DNA of 64,000 bases from Paludifilum halophilum (GTDB lineage Bacteria; Bacillota; Bacilli; Thermoactinomycetales; DSM-45169). The DNA lies in the NCBI RefSeq assembly GCF_002245355.1, contig NZ_NOWF01000007.1, forward strand, positions 124,001 through 188,000, written 5' to 3'. The position numbers were made by a program, and so were the translations under genes. Position 1 is the stretch's first letter, and every line of letters begins with the position of its first letter. Below, piece after piece: positions 55,501 to 64,000 of this stretch. Under the pieces are notes generated by a model, which saw only the letters and a program-made list of their open reading frames with translations, ran no database searches and was not told the origin of the DNA.

Positions 55501-55881
55501 TTATCTGGATGTTTGTGGACGCTCCATCCGAATCCATTCGTTGGCTTCAACGATTTGCAGATATTTGACCAGTCGGGGAAGGACGGGTTCCGCTTCTTCA
55601 CCGAAGCGCTCTTGCAGTCGGTCGGCGATTTCCTCTACGGTAAACCCTCCGTTACAATGGGACAGGACAAAACTGCCCAAGTCATCCAGCCGAACACGGA
55701 TCAACGCCGGCTGCCGAAGAAAACGGATCGAAAAACGCTCCAACCAGCCGGTTCGGGGAACAATCAATTCGTAACCGGATGACTCATCCCTCGGACTTCT
55801 GGGTTGTAACCGGTATTTTTCCTTCAGAACCGGTTTCATGGTTAACAGATTTTCCTTTGAGTTCTTCCGCTTTTTTAGCAT
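55501..55881 (-). CDS. Stand-alone PqqD-domain protein
   Basis: A 126-residue protein. A basic N-terminal part (residues 1-50) is followed by a PqqD-like winged-helix domain: RLDDLGSFVLSHCNGGFTVE then EIADRLQERFGEEAEPVLPR. PqqD domains act as RiPP recognition elements or chaperones that bind peptide leaders. No radical SAM enzyme or precursor peptide gene is nearby. It lies only 22 bp after the OPT transporter gene on the same strand, probably cotranscribed. The role here is unknown; peptide binding is an inference. Confidence 0.8.
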   Translation of the reverse strand: MLKKRKNSKENLLTMKPVLKEKYRLQPRSPRDESSGYELIVPRTGWLERFSIRFLRQPALIRVRLDDLGSFVLSHCNGGFTVEEIADRLQERFGEEAEPVLPRLVKYLQIVEANEWIRMERPQTSR

Positions 55882-55903
55882 CGAAACACCGCCGTACACG
55901 GGG

Positions 55904-57808
55904 TTAGGATTTCTGTTGGTCGATCGGGTTCACCTTGGCTTTCTGGGCGACCCACCAGAGCAACCCGGTAACGACCAGGAACACCGCCAGCGAAATGAAA
56001 CCGTTCTCCGTCACCGGGGAATCCGGAATCGGCACGTTCATGGCGATCAGGATCGCGATGATCACTCCGATCAGGGATTCGCCGGCGATCAGTCCCGAAG
56101 CGAAGAGCGTGCCTGTATCCCGTCGAGCTTGGCGGATTTTTTCTTCCTTGGAGAAGAAATCAATCAACCAGCGCACCAGGCCGCCGATCATAATCGGCAT
56201 ACTGATATGAACCGGCAAGTACAGTCCGACGGCAACCACCAGGGAGTTCAATCCGAGGAATTCAATGACCACTGCTGTGGCCGCCCCCAAAAAGATCAAA
56301 TCCCAGGGCAAGTTCCCGTCCATCATCCCTTCGATGATGATCTTCATCAGCATCGCTTTCGGGGCGGGCAACTCTTTGGAACCCATGCCGTAGGCCTCAT
56401 GAAGAACCACCAGTACAAACCCGACCAACAGACCGGATGCCACGACTCCGATCATCATGGCCAATTGTTGCTTCCACGGGGTTCCTCCGACCAGATAACC
56501 CGTCTTCAGGTCCTGGGAAATATCTCCGGCCACCGCAAGAGCGGTACAAACGACAGCGCCCACCGTAAGGGCGGCAATCATTCCGTGCTCTCCGGACATC
56601 CCCATCATCTTAAAGATAAAGGCAACGATCAGCACGGTAGCAATCGTCATCCCCGACACAGGGGAGGATGAACTTCCCACAATCCCGACAATCCGGGAAG
56701 CAACCGCCACAAAGAGAAACCCGAAGACAGCGATGGCGACAGCACCTACAACTCCGACATTGGTCATCGGAGTAAAGGCCAGAATCAAAATCACGGCCAG
56801 CGTACCGAGACCCACCCATTTCATGGAAAGATCCCGGTCCGTCCGCTCCAGCGTTTGCCCGCTCATTTGATTCTCCCGCAAACTGCGGACCGTATCACGC
56901 ATGGATGTAAACAGAGTAGGCAGTGTCTTCATCATGGTGATCAGACCCGCTACCGCAACAGCTCCGGCACCGATATAGGTAATATACCCTTCCCAGATTC
57001 CCCAGGCATCCAATTGGCTGATCGGCTTGTCCGCCGGAAAGAGGGCCTGTTCCGTACCGGCACCGAAGAAGCCGATCATCGGAATGAACACGATCCAGGC
57101 GAGAAGACCCCCGGCGATCATCTGACCGGCGATGCGCGGACCGATAATAAATCCGACCCCTAACAGCGCCGGGTAAGCATCCATACCGACGACGGCATTT
57201 TTGAAGCGTCCGATTTGGGTTTCAATTTCTGTCTTGAACAACATGAAACCGTCACCCAAAGCCTTGACTAAACCGCCTACGATAAAACCTTTGAACACCA
57301 GTTTCGCATTGGACCCGCCGGTTTCACCGGACTTCAGCACCTCGGCGCAGGCCGTTCCCTCCGGGTACGGCAAATTCTGGTGTTCGTTCACAATTAAAAG
57401 CCGTCGCAGAGGCACCATCATGAACACGCCCAGGAAACCGCCGGTCAGTACGATAAAAGCGATCATCGCCTGACTCGGATCCAGATCCCACAAAAACAGC
57501 GCAGGAAGAGTGAATACCGCTCCGGCTCCAATCGCTTCCCCGGCCGTGGTCATCGTCTGTACAATATTGTTTTCCAGGATCGACTCCCGGCGAAAGATGC
57601 CCCGCAGGATCCCCATCGAAATCACGGCCGCCGGAATCGATGCGCTTACAGTCAGTCCGATCTTTAATCCCAGATAAGCGTTGGCGGCACCGAAAACCAC
57701 TGCCAACAAAATACCCAATACGAGAGCGACAACGGTCAATTCCGGCAATGATTTGGATGAGGAAACATAAGGAACAAACTTGGATTGCTTCGAGCTCTCT
57801 TTGCTCAT
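55904..57808 (-). CDS. OPT-family oligopeptide transporter
   Basis: A 634-residue membrane protein with about 14-16 helices. The N-terminus has the family-type segment VFGAANAYLGLKIGLTVSAS and further NLPYPEGTACAEVLKSGE, both typical of prokaryotic OPT/YSL transporters. Members take up peptides or metal chelates with protons. It is followed at once by a PqqD-domain gene. The substrate cannot be decided. Confidence 0.95.
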   Translation of the reverse strand: MSKESSKQSKFVPYVSSSKSLPELTVVALVLGILLAVVFGAANAYLGLKIGLTVSASIPAAVISMGILRGIFRRESILENNIVQTMTTAGEAIGAGAVFTLPALFLWDLDPSQAMIAFIVLTGGFLGVFMMVPLRRLLIVNEHQNLPYPEGTACAEVLKSGETGGSNAKLVFKGFIVGGLVKALGDGFMLFKTEIETQIGRFKNAVVGMDAYPALLGVGFIIGPRIAGQMIAGGLLAWIVFIPMIGFFGAGTEQALFPADKPISQLDAWGIWEGYITYIGAGAVAVAGLITMMKTLPTLFTSMRDTVRSLRENQMSGQTLERTDRDLSMKWVGLGTLAVILILAFTPMTNVGVVGAVAIAVFGFLFVAVASRIVGIVGSSSSPVSGMTIATVLIVAFIFKMMGMSGEHGMIAALTVGAVVCTALAVAGDISQDLKTGYLVGGTPWKQQLAMMIGVVASGLLVGFVLVVLHEAYGMGSKELPAPKAMLMKIIIEGMMDGNLPWDLIFLGAATAVVIEFLGLNSLVVAVGLYLPVHISMPIMIGGLVRWLIDFFSKEEKIRQARRDTGTLFASGLIAGESLIGVIIAILIAMNVPIPDSPVTENGFISLAVFLVVTGLLWWVAQKAKVNPIDQQKS

Positions 57809-58163
57809 CTCTTACCCCTCTCCCTACAGGCCCGTCTATAAAAAATTCAAACAAATTATGGTTAATAGTTTCAATAAATGAATTTGGGCCCTTTTAGTAG
57901 GATAACATTGGTTTATAGGGTAAGATCAATAGGGTTTTTAAAATTATCAATTACATATAAAGGAACTATAGATGGTATAAAGAAGAAAAAAAGCTTTTTA
58001 TTGAAAAATCAATCTCTTGCCCATCTGGGAACTTGGAGGAAACCGGTCGGTTATAGCGAAGAAAGCCCCGTTGTCATCGTGGGGATAACAAAATTTGAAG
58101 ATTTGAGGGATTTATCGGACAATTGAATATGGAACCGCGATTATTCACGAGGAGGAATCGGAT
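57809..58163. other. AT-rich divergent intergenic region
   Basis: About 355 bp between the OPT gene and glcD. It is more AT-rich than its surroundings. An 82-codon frame (57878-58126) has no ribosome site or family likeness and is not called. No T-box or other leader is recognised. Confidence 0.4.
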
Positions 58164-59576
58164 GTGTTATCCACCGACCTCAAACAGGAACTGGCGGAAA
58201 TCGTCGGTGAAGCCCATCTCCGCGACGATCCGGAATCCCGTATCAGCCATTCCTATGACGCCACTCCCATGTATCAGTCCCTGCCTGACGGGATTATCTA
58301 TCCCGGCAGTACGGAAGAGGTACAAAAAATTCTGCGCATTGCTTCCCGCCATCGCTTGCCCATTGTCGGCCGGGGAGCAGGAAGCAATCTGAGTGCCGAC
58401 ACGGTCCCCGTTCAGGGCGGGTTGGTCATGGTCATGACCCGTATGAACAAGATCCTGGAAATTGACCAGGAAAACCTGACCGCCACCGTACAACCGGGAG
58501 TTCTGACCAAGGAACTCCACGATGCCGTGGAATCCGCCGGTCTCTTCTACCCGCCGGATCCCAGCAGTATGAAGGTTTCCACCCTGGGCGGAAACATCGC
58601 TGAATGCTCCGGTGGGTTAAGGGGATTGAAATACGGGACAACCAAAGACTATGTTCTCGGCTTGGAAGCCGTTCTGGCCAACGGCGAAACCATCCGCACC
58701 GGAGGAAAACTGTACAAAGATGTAGCCGGCTACGACCTGACCAAACTGCTGGTAGGATCTGAGGGAACCTTGGGGATCATGACTGAAGCGATTCTTAAAC
58801 TGATCCCCCTGCCGGAACACCGGCAGGCGATGGTGGCCCACTTTACCGATCTGGATACAGCGGCCCAAACCGTCTCCGAAATCATCTCCGCCCGGATCAT
58901 CCCCTGTACCCTGGAGTTCTTGGACCGGAAAACGATCCAAGTCGTCGAGGAAAACGCTCGTATCGGGCTTCCGACAGACATGGAAGCCATCCTTTTGGTG
59001 GAACAGGACGGCCCTCGTTCTACCGTGAACCGGGATATCGAGCGAATCCGGGATATCTGTCGGAAAACCGGGGCGGCCCATGTGGAGGTAGCCCGGACAG
59101 AGGAAGAAGGGACCCGCTTAATGGCCGCCCGTCGCAATGCCCTGTCGGCTCTGGCCCGGCTGCGCCCCACCTTGATTCTGGAAGATGCCACCGTCCCCCG
59201 ATCCCGCATTGCCCCGATGATCAGGGAGATCAACCGGATTGCCGAGAAATTCCGTGTGACGATTTGCACTTTCGGCCATGCCGGAGACGGTAATCTACAC
59301 CCCACTTTTCTCACGGATGCACGGAACAAAGAAGAGATTCAACGGATCGAGCAAGCTTTCGACGAGATTTTCGAAGCGGCGATCCGTTTGGGAGGAACCA
59401 TCACCGGTGAGCATGGAGTCGGAATGGCCAAGGCACCCTTTCTGGAATGGCAGGTGGGAAAAGCAGGGATGGAGGTGCTCCGGGGTATTAAGAAAGCCTT
59501 TGACCCTCAGGGCCTTTTAAATCCCGGTAAGATTTTCACCGAAAACCCCCGCAAAAGGGCGGTGGATCAAACATGA
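58164..59576 (+). CDS. glcD: Glycolate oxidase subunit GlcD (FAD-binding)
   Basis: A 470-residue FAD-linked dehydrogenase of the GlcD/D-lactate dehydrogenase type, oxidising glycolate or another 2-hydroxy acid. The FAD domain shows GRGAGSNLSADTVP, GGNIAECSGGLRGLKYGTT and KLLVGSEGTLGI; the C-terminal domain shows FGHAGDGNLHPTFL and GEHGVGMAK. The GTG start follows AGGAGGAAT. It overlaps glcF by 4 bp (ATGA). There is no GlcE. Confidence 0.94.
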   Translation: MLSTDLKQELAEIVGEAHLRDDPESRISHSYDATPMYQSLPDGIIYPGSTEEVQKILRIASRHRLPIVGRGAGSNLSADTVPVQGGLVMVMTRMNKILEIDQENLTATVQPGVLTKELHDAVESAGLFYPPDPSSMKVSTLGGNIAECSGGLRGLKYGTTKDYVLGLEAVLANGETIRTGGKLYKDVAGYDLTKLLVGSEGTLGIMTEAILKLIPLPEHRQAMVAHFTDLDTAAQTVSEIISARIIPCTLEFLDRKTIQVVEENARIGLPTDMEAILLVEQDGPRSTVNRDIERIRDICRKTGAAHVEVARTEEEGTRLMAARRNALSALARLRPTLILEDATVPRSRIAPMIREINRIAEKFRVTICTFGHAGDGNLHPTFLTDARNKEEIQRIEQAFDEIFEAAIRLGGTITGEHGVGMAKAPFLEWQVGKAGMEVLRGIKKAFDPQGLLNPGKIFTENPRKRAVDQT

Positions 59577-60946
59577 CGAAAGCGGTGAGACAGGAGCCGG
59601 CGTGCTCCGTGAACCCGTCACCTGAAAACTCTCCTTGGAAAAAGGTAGGGAATCAACTGAAGCTCAGCCTGGACCAGGACGAACTGACCCACTGCATGCG
59701 GTGCGGGTTTTGCCTTCCGGCCTGCCCCACCTACCGGGAAACGGGGCTGGAGGCTGCTTCGCCCCGGGGGCGGATCGCTCTTATGAAGGCGGTCTCTGAC
59801 GGGTTGATGACGCCGGACCAAACCTTCGACGACCAGATGAACCTGTGCCTCGGATGCCGGGCCTGTGAATCCGCCTGTCCCGCTGACGTAAAATTTGGAC
59901 GCCTGCTGGAGCAGGCCCGAGCGGGTATCGCGGAGCATGGGCCAAAGCCCCGCCGGGCTCGCTTTCTTCGCTCCTTGATCTTTCGTCACTTGTTCCCGAA
60001 ACAAGGCCGTCTCCGCTTCATCGGCGCTGTCATGGCCTTTTACCAGCGTTCCGGCCTGCGATGGCTGTTCCATCAAACCAGACTATCCAAAGGGTTGCCG
60101 GAACCCCTGCGCCAGATGGACCGGGTGCTTCCTCCGGCCACCTCCAAAGGGATCACCCAGCGACTGGGGATCATCCTTCCCGCCCGGGGAAAACCCAGAG
60201 GACGGGTCGGTTTGTTCCGGGGTTGTATCATGGACGTCATATTTGCCGACACCAACGAAAAAACCGCCCGGATCCTCTCCGCCGCCGGTTACGAAGTGGT
60301 GATCCCGCCGGCCCAGCAATGCTGCGGGGCGCTTCAGGCCCACGCCGGAGAAGAGCGGGAGTCGAAGAAGGCCGCCCGGCACAACATCCGCGTCTTCCGG
60401 GAAGCCAAAGTGGATTGGATCGCCTCCAACGCCGGGGGATGCGGAGCCCAGTTAAAGGAATACCCCTACTTGTTGCGGGAAGAAACCGATCAAATCGACG
60501 ACGCCCGCTGGTTCTCCGAACGGGTGAAGGATGTCAGCGAATTGATCGCCTCGGGCCTCCCTCTTCCTCTCGGTAAGGTGAACCGGCGGATCACCTATCA
60601 AGACTCCTGCCACCTGGGCAACGGCATGGGCTGTCACCGGGAACCCCGGGAACTTCTAAATTCCATTCCCGGCCTGGATTTCATCGAACTGTTTGAATCG
60701 GATCGCTGTTGCGGCTCTGCCGGAATCTACAATATCACACATCCGGAAATGTCCATGAACATCCTGGATCAAAAAATGAACCACGTCGGAGAAACAAAGG
60801 CGGACCTTCTTGTCACCTCCAACCCCGGTTGCCTTCTGCAGATGCAACTCGGTATCCGCCGGGCCGGTCTGGAAGACCGGATCGAAGCGATCCACCTCAT
60901 CGACCTGTTAGCGGCATCCGTGGAAACAGCGGAGAAAAAGCGATAA
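59573..60946 (+). CDS. glcF: Glycolate oxidase iron-sulfur subunit GlcF
   Basis: A 457-residue Fe-S subunit. Two 4Fe-4S motifs (CMRCGFCLPACP and CLGCRACESACP, residues 41-110) are followed by two CCG domains with QQCCGALQAHAG and DRCCGSAGIYN. It passes electrons from GlcD to the membrane quinone pool. It is translationally coupled to glcD. The pair without GlcE is like that found in Bacillus (ysfC-ysfD). Confidence 0.95.
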   Translation: MTKAVRQEPACSVNPSPENSPWKKVGNQLKLSLDQDELTHCMRCGFCLPACPTYRETGLEAASPRGRIALMKAVSDGLMTPDQTFDDQMNLCLGCRACESACPADVKFGRLLEQARAGIAEHGPKPRRARFLRSLIFRHLFPKQGRLRFIGAVMAFYQRSGLRWLFHQTRLSKGLPEPLRQMDRVLPPATSKGITQRLGIILPARGKPRGRVGLFRGCIMDVIFADTNEKTARILSAAGYEVVIPPAQQCCGALQAHAGEERESKKAARHNIRVFREAKVDWIASNAGGCGAQLKEYPYLLREETDQIDDARWFSERVKDVSELIASGLPLPLGKVNRRITYQDSCHLGNGMGCHREPRELLNSIPGLDFIELFESDRCCGSAGIYNITHPEMSMNILDQKMNHVGETKADLLVTSNPGCLLQMQLGIRRAGLEDRIEAIHLIDLLAASVETAEKKR

Positions 60947-60986
60947 CCGTGATCCGCTTTCCTCTGGAGCATTCTTTATCGATCCA

Positions 60987-61020
60987 ACAAGCACTCCAAT
61001 CCAAAAGGAGTGCTTGTTCT
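60987..61020 (+). terminator. Probable terminator of glcDF
   Basis: Stem ACAAGCACTCC/GGAGTGCTTGT with a 9-nt loop; only a weak T-run follows. Confidence 0.6.
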
Positions 61021-61126
61021 GTACATAGGTGCATATACCGGTGAATAGTGTGATAAGCACCTTTCCATATTGCAAAAAGATCGAGATGTTATGGATTATC
61101 AACCGCCCTTTTAAAGGGAGAGATCC

Positions 61127-62602
61127 ATGTCTATTCATCCTCTTCTCCGGTTAACTCCCTATGACATGATATCGATCATCCGAAATGGGCTTCAAAAAAC
61201 ATCCATCCCCAAAAAAATGATCATTGTAGGAGCGGGTATGGCCGGACTCGTGGCTGCTTCCCTGTTGAAGGAAGCCGGACATCACATCACGATCCTGGAA
61301 GCGTCGGACCGAGTGGGGGGACGTATCTACACCCTGCGTTCTCCGTTTACCGAAGGCCATTATATCGATGTTGGAGCTATGCGCATCCCCCATATCCATT
61401 ATTTAGTCCTGGAATACATTCGCAAATTTCAATTGCCGATCCACCCGTTTTTCAATAGAACTCCCAACGACCTCATCCATGTAAATGGGATCCAAACCCG
61501 CCGCAAGACTTATGAACAAAACCCCGATATTCTGAACTATCCCGTTGCCCCTCGTGAAAAAGGGAAAACGGAGAACCAACTGATTCAAACCGCGGTACAG
61601 CCGCTCGTCCAATTTATCAATCAAAATCCCATGAAAAACTGGGGGGTAGTGATCAAGGCCTTTGACAAATATTCGCTGGACACATTTTTCAGACACAACC
61701 CTGTCGGTGCCAGATTATCCCCCGGTGCGATCGAAATGATCAACGTTCTCTCCGATACCGAAGGATTATCGGAACTGTCTTTTCTGGAGATATTGAGGGA
61801 ATATCTGATTCTCTCCAACCCCGATGTTCACTTTTATGAAATCGCCGGAGGGAATGACCGCTTACCCCGAGCCTTTCTTCCGCAATTGAAAAATGAAATT
61901 CTGTTTCGACAAAAAATGAAAAAAATTGTACAACACGACAATAGAGTGACAATCCATTCCGTCCATACAAAATCTCTTAAACCCTTTAAGATCACCGGTG
62001 ACCTGGCCATTATCACGATCCCCTTTTCCGTCTTGCAATGGGTGGAGGTGGAACCGCGTTATTCTTTTTCCCACAACAAATGGAAAGCAATTCGGGAACT
62101 TCACTACGTACCCGCAACCAAGATCGGTATCCAATTTAAAAACAGGTTCTGGGAAAAGGAAGGAATGTACGGGGGAAAAACGATTACAGACAATCCCACC
62201 CGCTTCACCTACTACCCGAGCCATGGTTTCGGCGAACAGGAAGGTGTGGTTTTGGCGAGTTATACGTGGGAAGATGATGCTCTGCTCTGGAACAGCCTAT
62301 CTCAGGAAGATCAAGTTCACCAAGCCCTTAACATCATGGCAACGTATCACGGGGAAGACATCAAGCGTCAGTTTGTAACTGGATCCGCCCAAAACTGGGT
62401 TCAAAATCCGTATTCCGGCGGAGCTTTTGCGATGTTCAAGCCGGAACACGAAAAAGAACTTTTTCCCTACATCCTTGCTCCTGAGGGAAGGGTCCATTTC
62501 GCTGGAGAACATGCTTCAACTTCCCGTACCTGGATTCAAGGGGCGGTCGAATCAGGGATCCGGGTGGCCTGTGAAACCAACAATCGGCCGAAGTTTCCAT
62601 AA
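61127..62602 (+). CDS. Flavin amine oxidase (monoamine / L-amino-acid oxidase-like)
   Basis: A 491-residue FAD enzyme. The dinucleotide motif MIIVGAGMAGLVAASLLKEA starts near residue 31 and is followed by LEASDRVGGRIYTLR. The C-terminal FAD signature is VHFAGEHASTSRTWIQGAVE. This layout is typical of L-amino-acid and monoamine oxidases, which make H2O2, ammonia and an oxo acid or aldehyde. There is no signal peptide. AAAGGGAGAG precedes the ATG. Substrate unknown. Confidence 0.9.
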   Translation: MSIHPLLRLTPYDMISIIRNGLQKTSIPKKMIIVGAGMAGLVAASLLKEAGHHITILEASDRVGGRIYTLRSPFTEGHYIDVGAMRIPHIHYLVLEYIRKFQLPIHPFFNRTPNDLIHVNGIQTRRKTYEQNPDILNYPVAPREKGKTENQLIQTAVQPLVQFINQNPMKNWGVVIKAFDKYSLDTFFRHNPVGARLSPGAIEMINVLSDTEGLSELSFLEILREYLILSNPDVHFYEIAGGNDRLPRAFLPQLKNEILFRQKMKKIVQHDNRVTIHSVHTKSLKPFKITGDLAIITIPFSVLQWVEVEPRYSFSHNKWKAIRELHYVPATKIGIQFKNRFWEKEGMYGGKTITDNPTRFTYYPSHGFGEQEGVVLASYTWEDDALLWNSLSQEDQVHQALNIMATYHGEDIKRQFVTGSAQNWVQNPYSGGAFAMFKPEHEKELFPYILAPEGRVHFAGEHASTSRTWIQGAVESGIRVACETNNRPKFP

Positions 62603-62607
62603 AAAAG

Positions 62608-62646
62608 AAAGGTGCCAATCCGTTGATTGGACGGAATGGCACCTTT
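62608..62646. terminator. Bidirectional terminator
   Basis: Stem AAAGGTGCCA/TGGCACCTTT with an inner small stem, flanked by A- and T-rich tracts, between convergent genes. Confidence 0.82.
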
Positions 62647-62654
62647 TCTGTCTC

Positions 62655-63644
62655 TCATTCGGCGAAGGAGGCGGAGCCGGTCACCGGATAATGGTCAGAG
62701 TAATCCGTATACCGATAGGTTTTACCCCAGGATGTCACCATCCACGCCGGAGATTCCACCTTCCAGGCATGGTTGTTCCAAACTTCCGGCTGGGCGTGAT
62801 CCTTTTCCACAAAAATATAATCCAAGTATTGCGGAGACAAATCCAGATAGTTATATCCGGCAATACTGTTCTCTTCCGTATCCCATGTATAAGGATGGCC
62901 GGTATAATCCTGCGGTTCACTCACGTTCAGGTTTTCCAGCATCGAATCGTATTCCGCGGTTCCCTTGATTACATTGAGATCCCCTCCAATAAAAACGGTC
63001 TCGTTGGCGGGAATCCCTTTTTGATCGATAAAATTCCGGATTTCCTCCATCTGCGACCGGCGGATGGACTCCGCTTCACCGTCGGCACAGCCGGAATCCT
63101 GGGACTGCATATGGGTCCCAACCACGTGGAGGGGGCGATCGTTTTTCTTCACTTTCACATAGACGAAACCTTTGTTGGCATACCCGTCAGAGCCGCAGCC
63201 TTCCTGAAAGACATGCTGGATCTTTTCTTCGATCGGGTATTGACTGACCACGGCCACTCCGCCGTCCTCCGGCGTGACATCCGAGTAACTGCCCCTCGTT
63301 TCGTCCCATCCACTCTTTCCGCGGCCCAATACCGGTGTCTGATAGGGGTATTGATCAGAAACGCCTTTCAGCAGAACGTCGGAAGCTTCGTTGTCAAAAA
63401 CCTCATTAAAGATAATCAGATCGTTTCCCTTTATGAAATCAGCATCTTGGATCAGTTTCGCGCGCTTCACCTGGCCCCAATTGGGATACAGGTTTTGCGA
63501 CAGCATATACACGTTATAGGCCATCAGCCGGACATTATCCGATTCATCCCCTTCCGGCTGAAAGGCCCATACCGGTGTTGACGCAAATACCATCGACAAA
63601 CTCAACAGTGAACACAACACCCATCCACAGATCCGTCGTCTCAT
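62655..63644 (-). CDS. Secreted sphingomyelinase C-like phosphodiesterase
   Basis: A 329-residue exported DNase I-fold enzyme. The signal peptide ends after residue 27 (TPVWA). Metal and catalytic segments match bacterial neutral sphingomyelinases: MAYNVYML (Asn), IFNEVFDN (Glu), GTHMQSQD, GGDLNVIKG (Asp, Asn) and the terminal DYSDHYPV (Asp-His). Length matches Bacillus cereus sphingomyelinase. It would cleave sphingomyelin, or possibly other phosphodiesters, outside the cell. The paired cysteines CGSDGYANKG and SGCADG fit the known disulfide region. Confidence 0.92.
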   Translation of the reverse strand: MRRRICGWVLCSLLSLSMVFASTPVWAFQPEGDESDNVRLMAYNVYMLSQNLYPNWGQVKRAKLIQDADFIKGNDLIIFNEVFDNEASDVLLKGVSDQYPYQTPVLGRGKSGWDETRGSYSDVTPEDGGVAVVSQYPIEEKIQHVFQEGCGSDGYANKGFVYVKVKKNDRPLHVVGTHMQSQDSGCADGEAESIRRSQMEEIRNFIDQKGIPANETVFIGGDLNVIKGTAEYDSMLENLNVSEPQDYTGHPYTWDTEENSIAGYNYLDLSPQYLDYIFVEKDHAQPEVWNNHAWKVESPAWMVTSWGKTYRYTDYSDHYPVTGSASFAE

Positions 63645-63764
63645 TTCAACACCCCGTTTCCAGATTTTTTCATCGAAAATGAACGTTGGACTCCATCCGA
63701 GATTTTATCAGCCAGGACCAAAAAGATCACCTCTTTTCTCAAAAATGGATCAACTCTTGCCGCG

Positions 63765-63797
63765 TAAAAAAGCCGCAGGCTATATGTCACGCCTGCG
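63765..63797 (-). terminator. Terminator of sfsA
   Basis: CGCAGGC pairs with GCCTGCG across a 10-nt loop and is followed by a run of six T on the minus strand. Confidence 0.78.
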
Positions 63798-63845
63798 ACC
63801 CGGGACGTCTTCTTTTGTTTCCTACTCAAAGAGTGTCTTCCAACC

Positions 63846-64000
63846 TTACAAACAAACCGGGATTTCCCGATCCAGAGCAATCTCGTCAAAATCGATGGAA
63901 CAAGTAAAAGCCCGCAAAGTAATCCCCTTTTCTGCCGCTTCTTTCAATTTCGCTCCCAGGATGGGATCGATTCCGCAGTGGGGAGTAAATCGGGTAACAA
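63846..64000 (-). CDS. sfsA: SfsA-family DNA/RNA nuclease, C-terminal end (cut by window edge)
   Basis: The last 51 codons of a minus-strand gene that begins outside the window. The sequence VTRFTPHCGIDPILGAKLKE followed by AAEKGITLRAFTC and ending DREIPVCL fits the C-terminus of SfsA (sugar fermentation stimulation protein), where an Asp-Pro and a large helix precede a final strand. The stop is at 63846-63848 and a terminator follows. Only the end is visible, so the assignment is moderate. Confidence 0.7.
   Translation of the reverse strand, partial: VTRFTPHCGIDPILGAKLKEAAEKGITLRAFTCSIDFDEIALDREIPVCL

Noticed and set aside
57878..58126. 82-codon frame upstream of glcD
   Set aside because: No ribosome site, no family likeness, AT-rich; it is probably a chance frame.

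Overview
The window looks like a chromosomal segment of a spore-forming, biomass-degrading Firmicute, most probably a member of the Thermoactinomycetaceae (Kroppenstedtia/Desmospora/Planifilum-like). This placement is an inference. It rests on Bacillus-type gene families (yuiA, yuiB, yuiD, yumC, yutI, yutM, yuzB, yuzD, hemQ, a Spo0E-like gene, mccAB, AraR), strong Shine-Dalgarno sequences, frequent TTG starts, sigmaA-like promoters and a GC content near 50%.

Region 1 (1-18.8 kb, all minus strand) is an arabinan/arabinogalactan utilisation island. One block has an ABC importer (lipoprotein plus two permeases), a GH42 beta-galactosidase and a Gfo/Idh/MocA oxidoreductase cut by the window edge. 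The next block has a second importer (araN-like, araP, araQ), a GH51 arabinofuranosidase and a secreted GH43 endo-arabinanase. Then come the regulator araR and an operon araB, a fucose-isomerase-like arabinose isomerase, araD and egsA/araM. Palindromic GTACGTAC-type AraR operators lie before araN, araR and araB, and a perfect cre site overlaps the araN promoter. Neither importer encodes an ATPase, so a shared MsmX-type ATPase elsewhere is expected.

Region 2 (18.8-32.7 kb) is a mosaic. It holds an AraC-type regulator, a secreted AA10 lytic polysaccharide monooxygenase, an IS1182-type element with a split transposase, a LacI regulator with nucleoside transporter and hydrolase, membrane proteins (one unrecognised, a DUF2157/GDYXXLXY pair), an AGCS amino-acid symporter and a frameshifted GlcD-like FAD oxidase.

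Region 3 (32.9-48.6 kb) is a conserved core resembling the Bacillus yui-yum-yut-yuz neighbourhood: DUF212 protein, YuiB, coproheme decarboxylase, YuiA, aldo/keto reductase, NDH-2, ferredoxin-NADP reductase, A-type Fe-S carrier, Spo0E-like protein, YuzB, YuzD, MccA/MccB and NfuA-like protein. It is interrupted by a TnpB/IS605 remnant and by a class D sortase next to a probable dedicated surface substrate.

Region 4 (48.6-64 kb) carries an oppABCDF oligopeptide importer, an OPT-family transporter followed at once by a stand-alone PqqD-domain protein, a glcD-glcF pair, a flavin amine oxidase, a secreted sphingomyelinase-like phosphodiesterase and the 3' end of sfsA.

Two genes (araN and the 31-kb glcD-like gene) each show one apparent 1-nt deletion, and the transposase is split at a run of ten A. 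Whether these are real or assembly errors cannot be settled from the sequence. No rRNA, tRNA or CRISPR array was seen.
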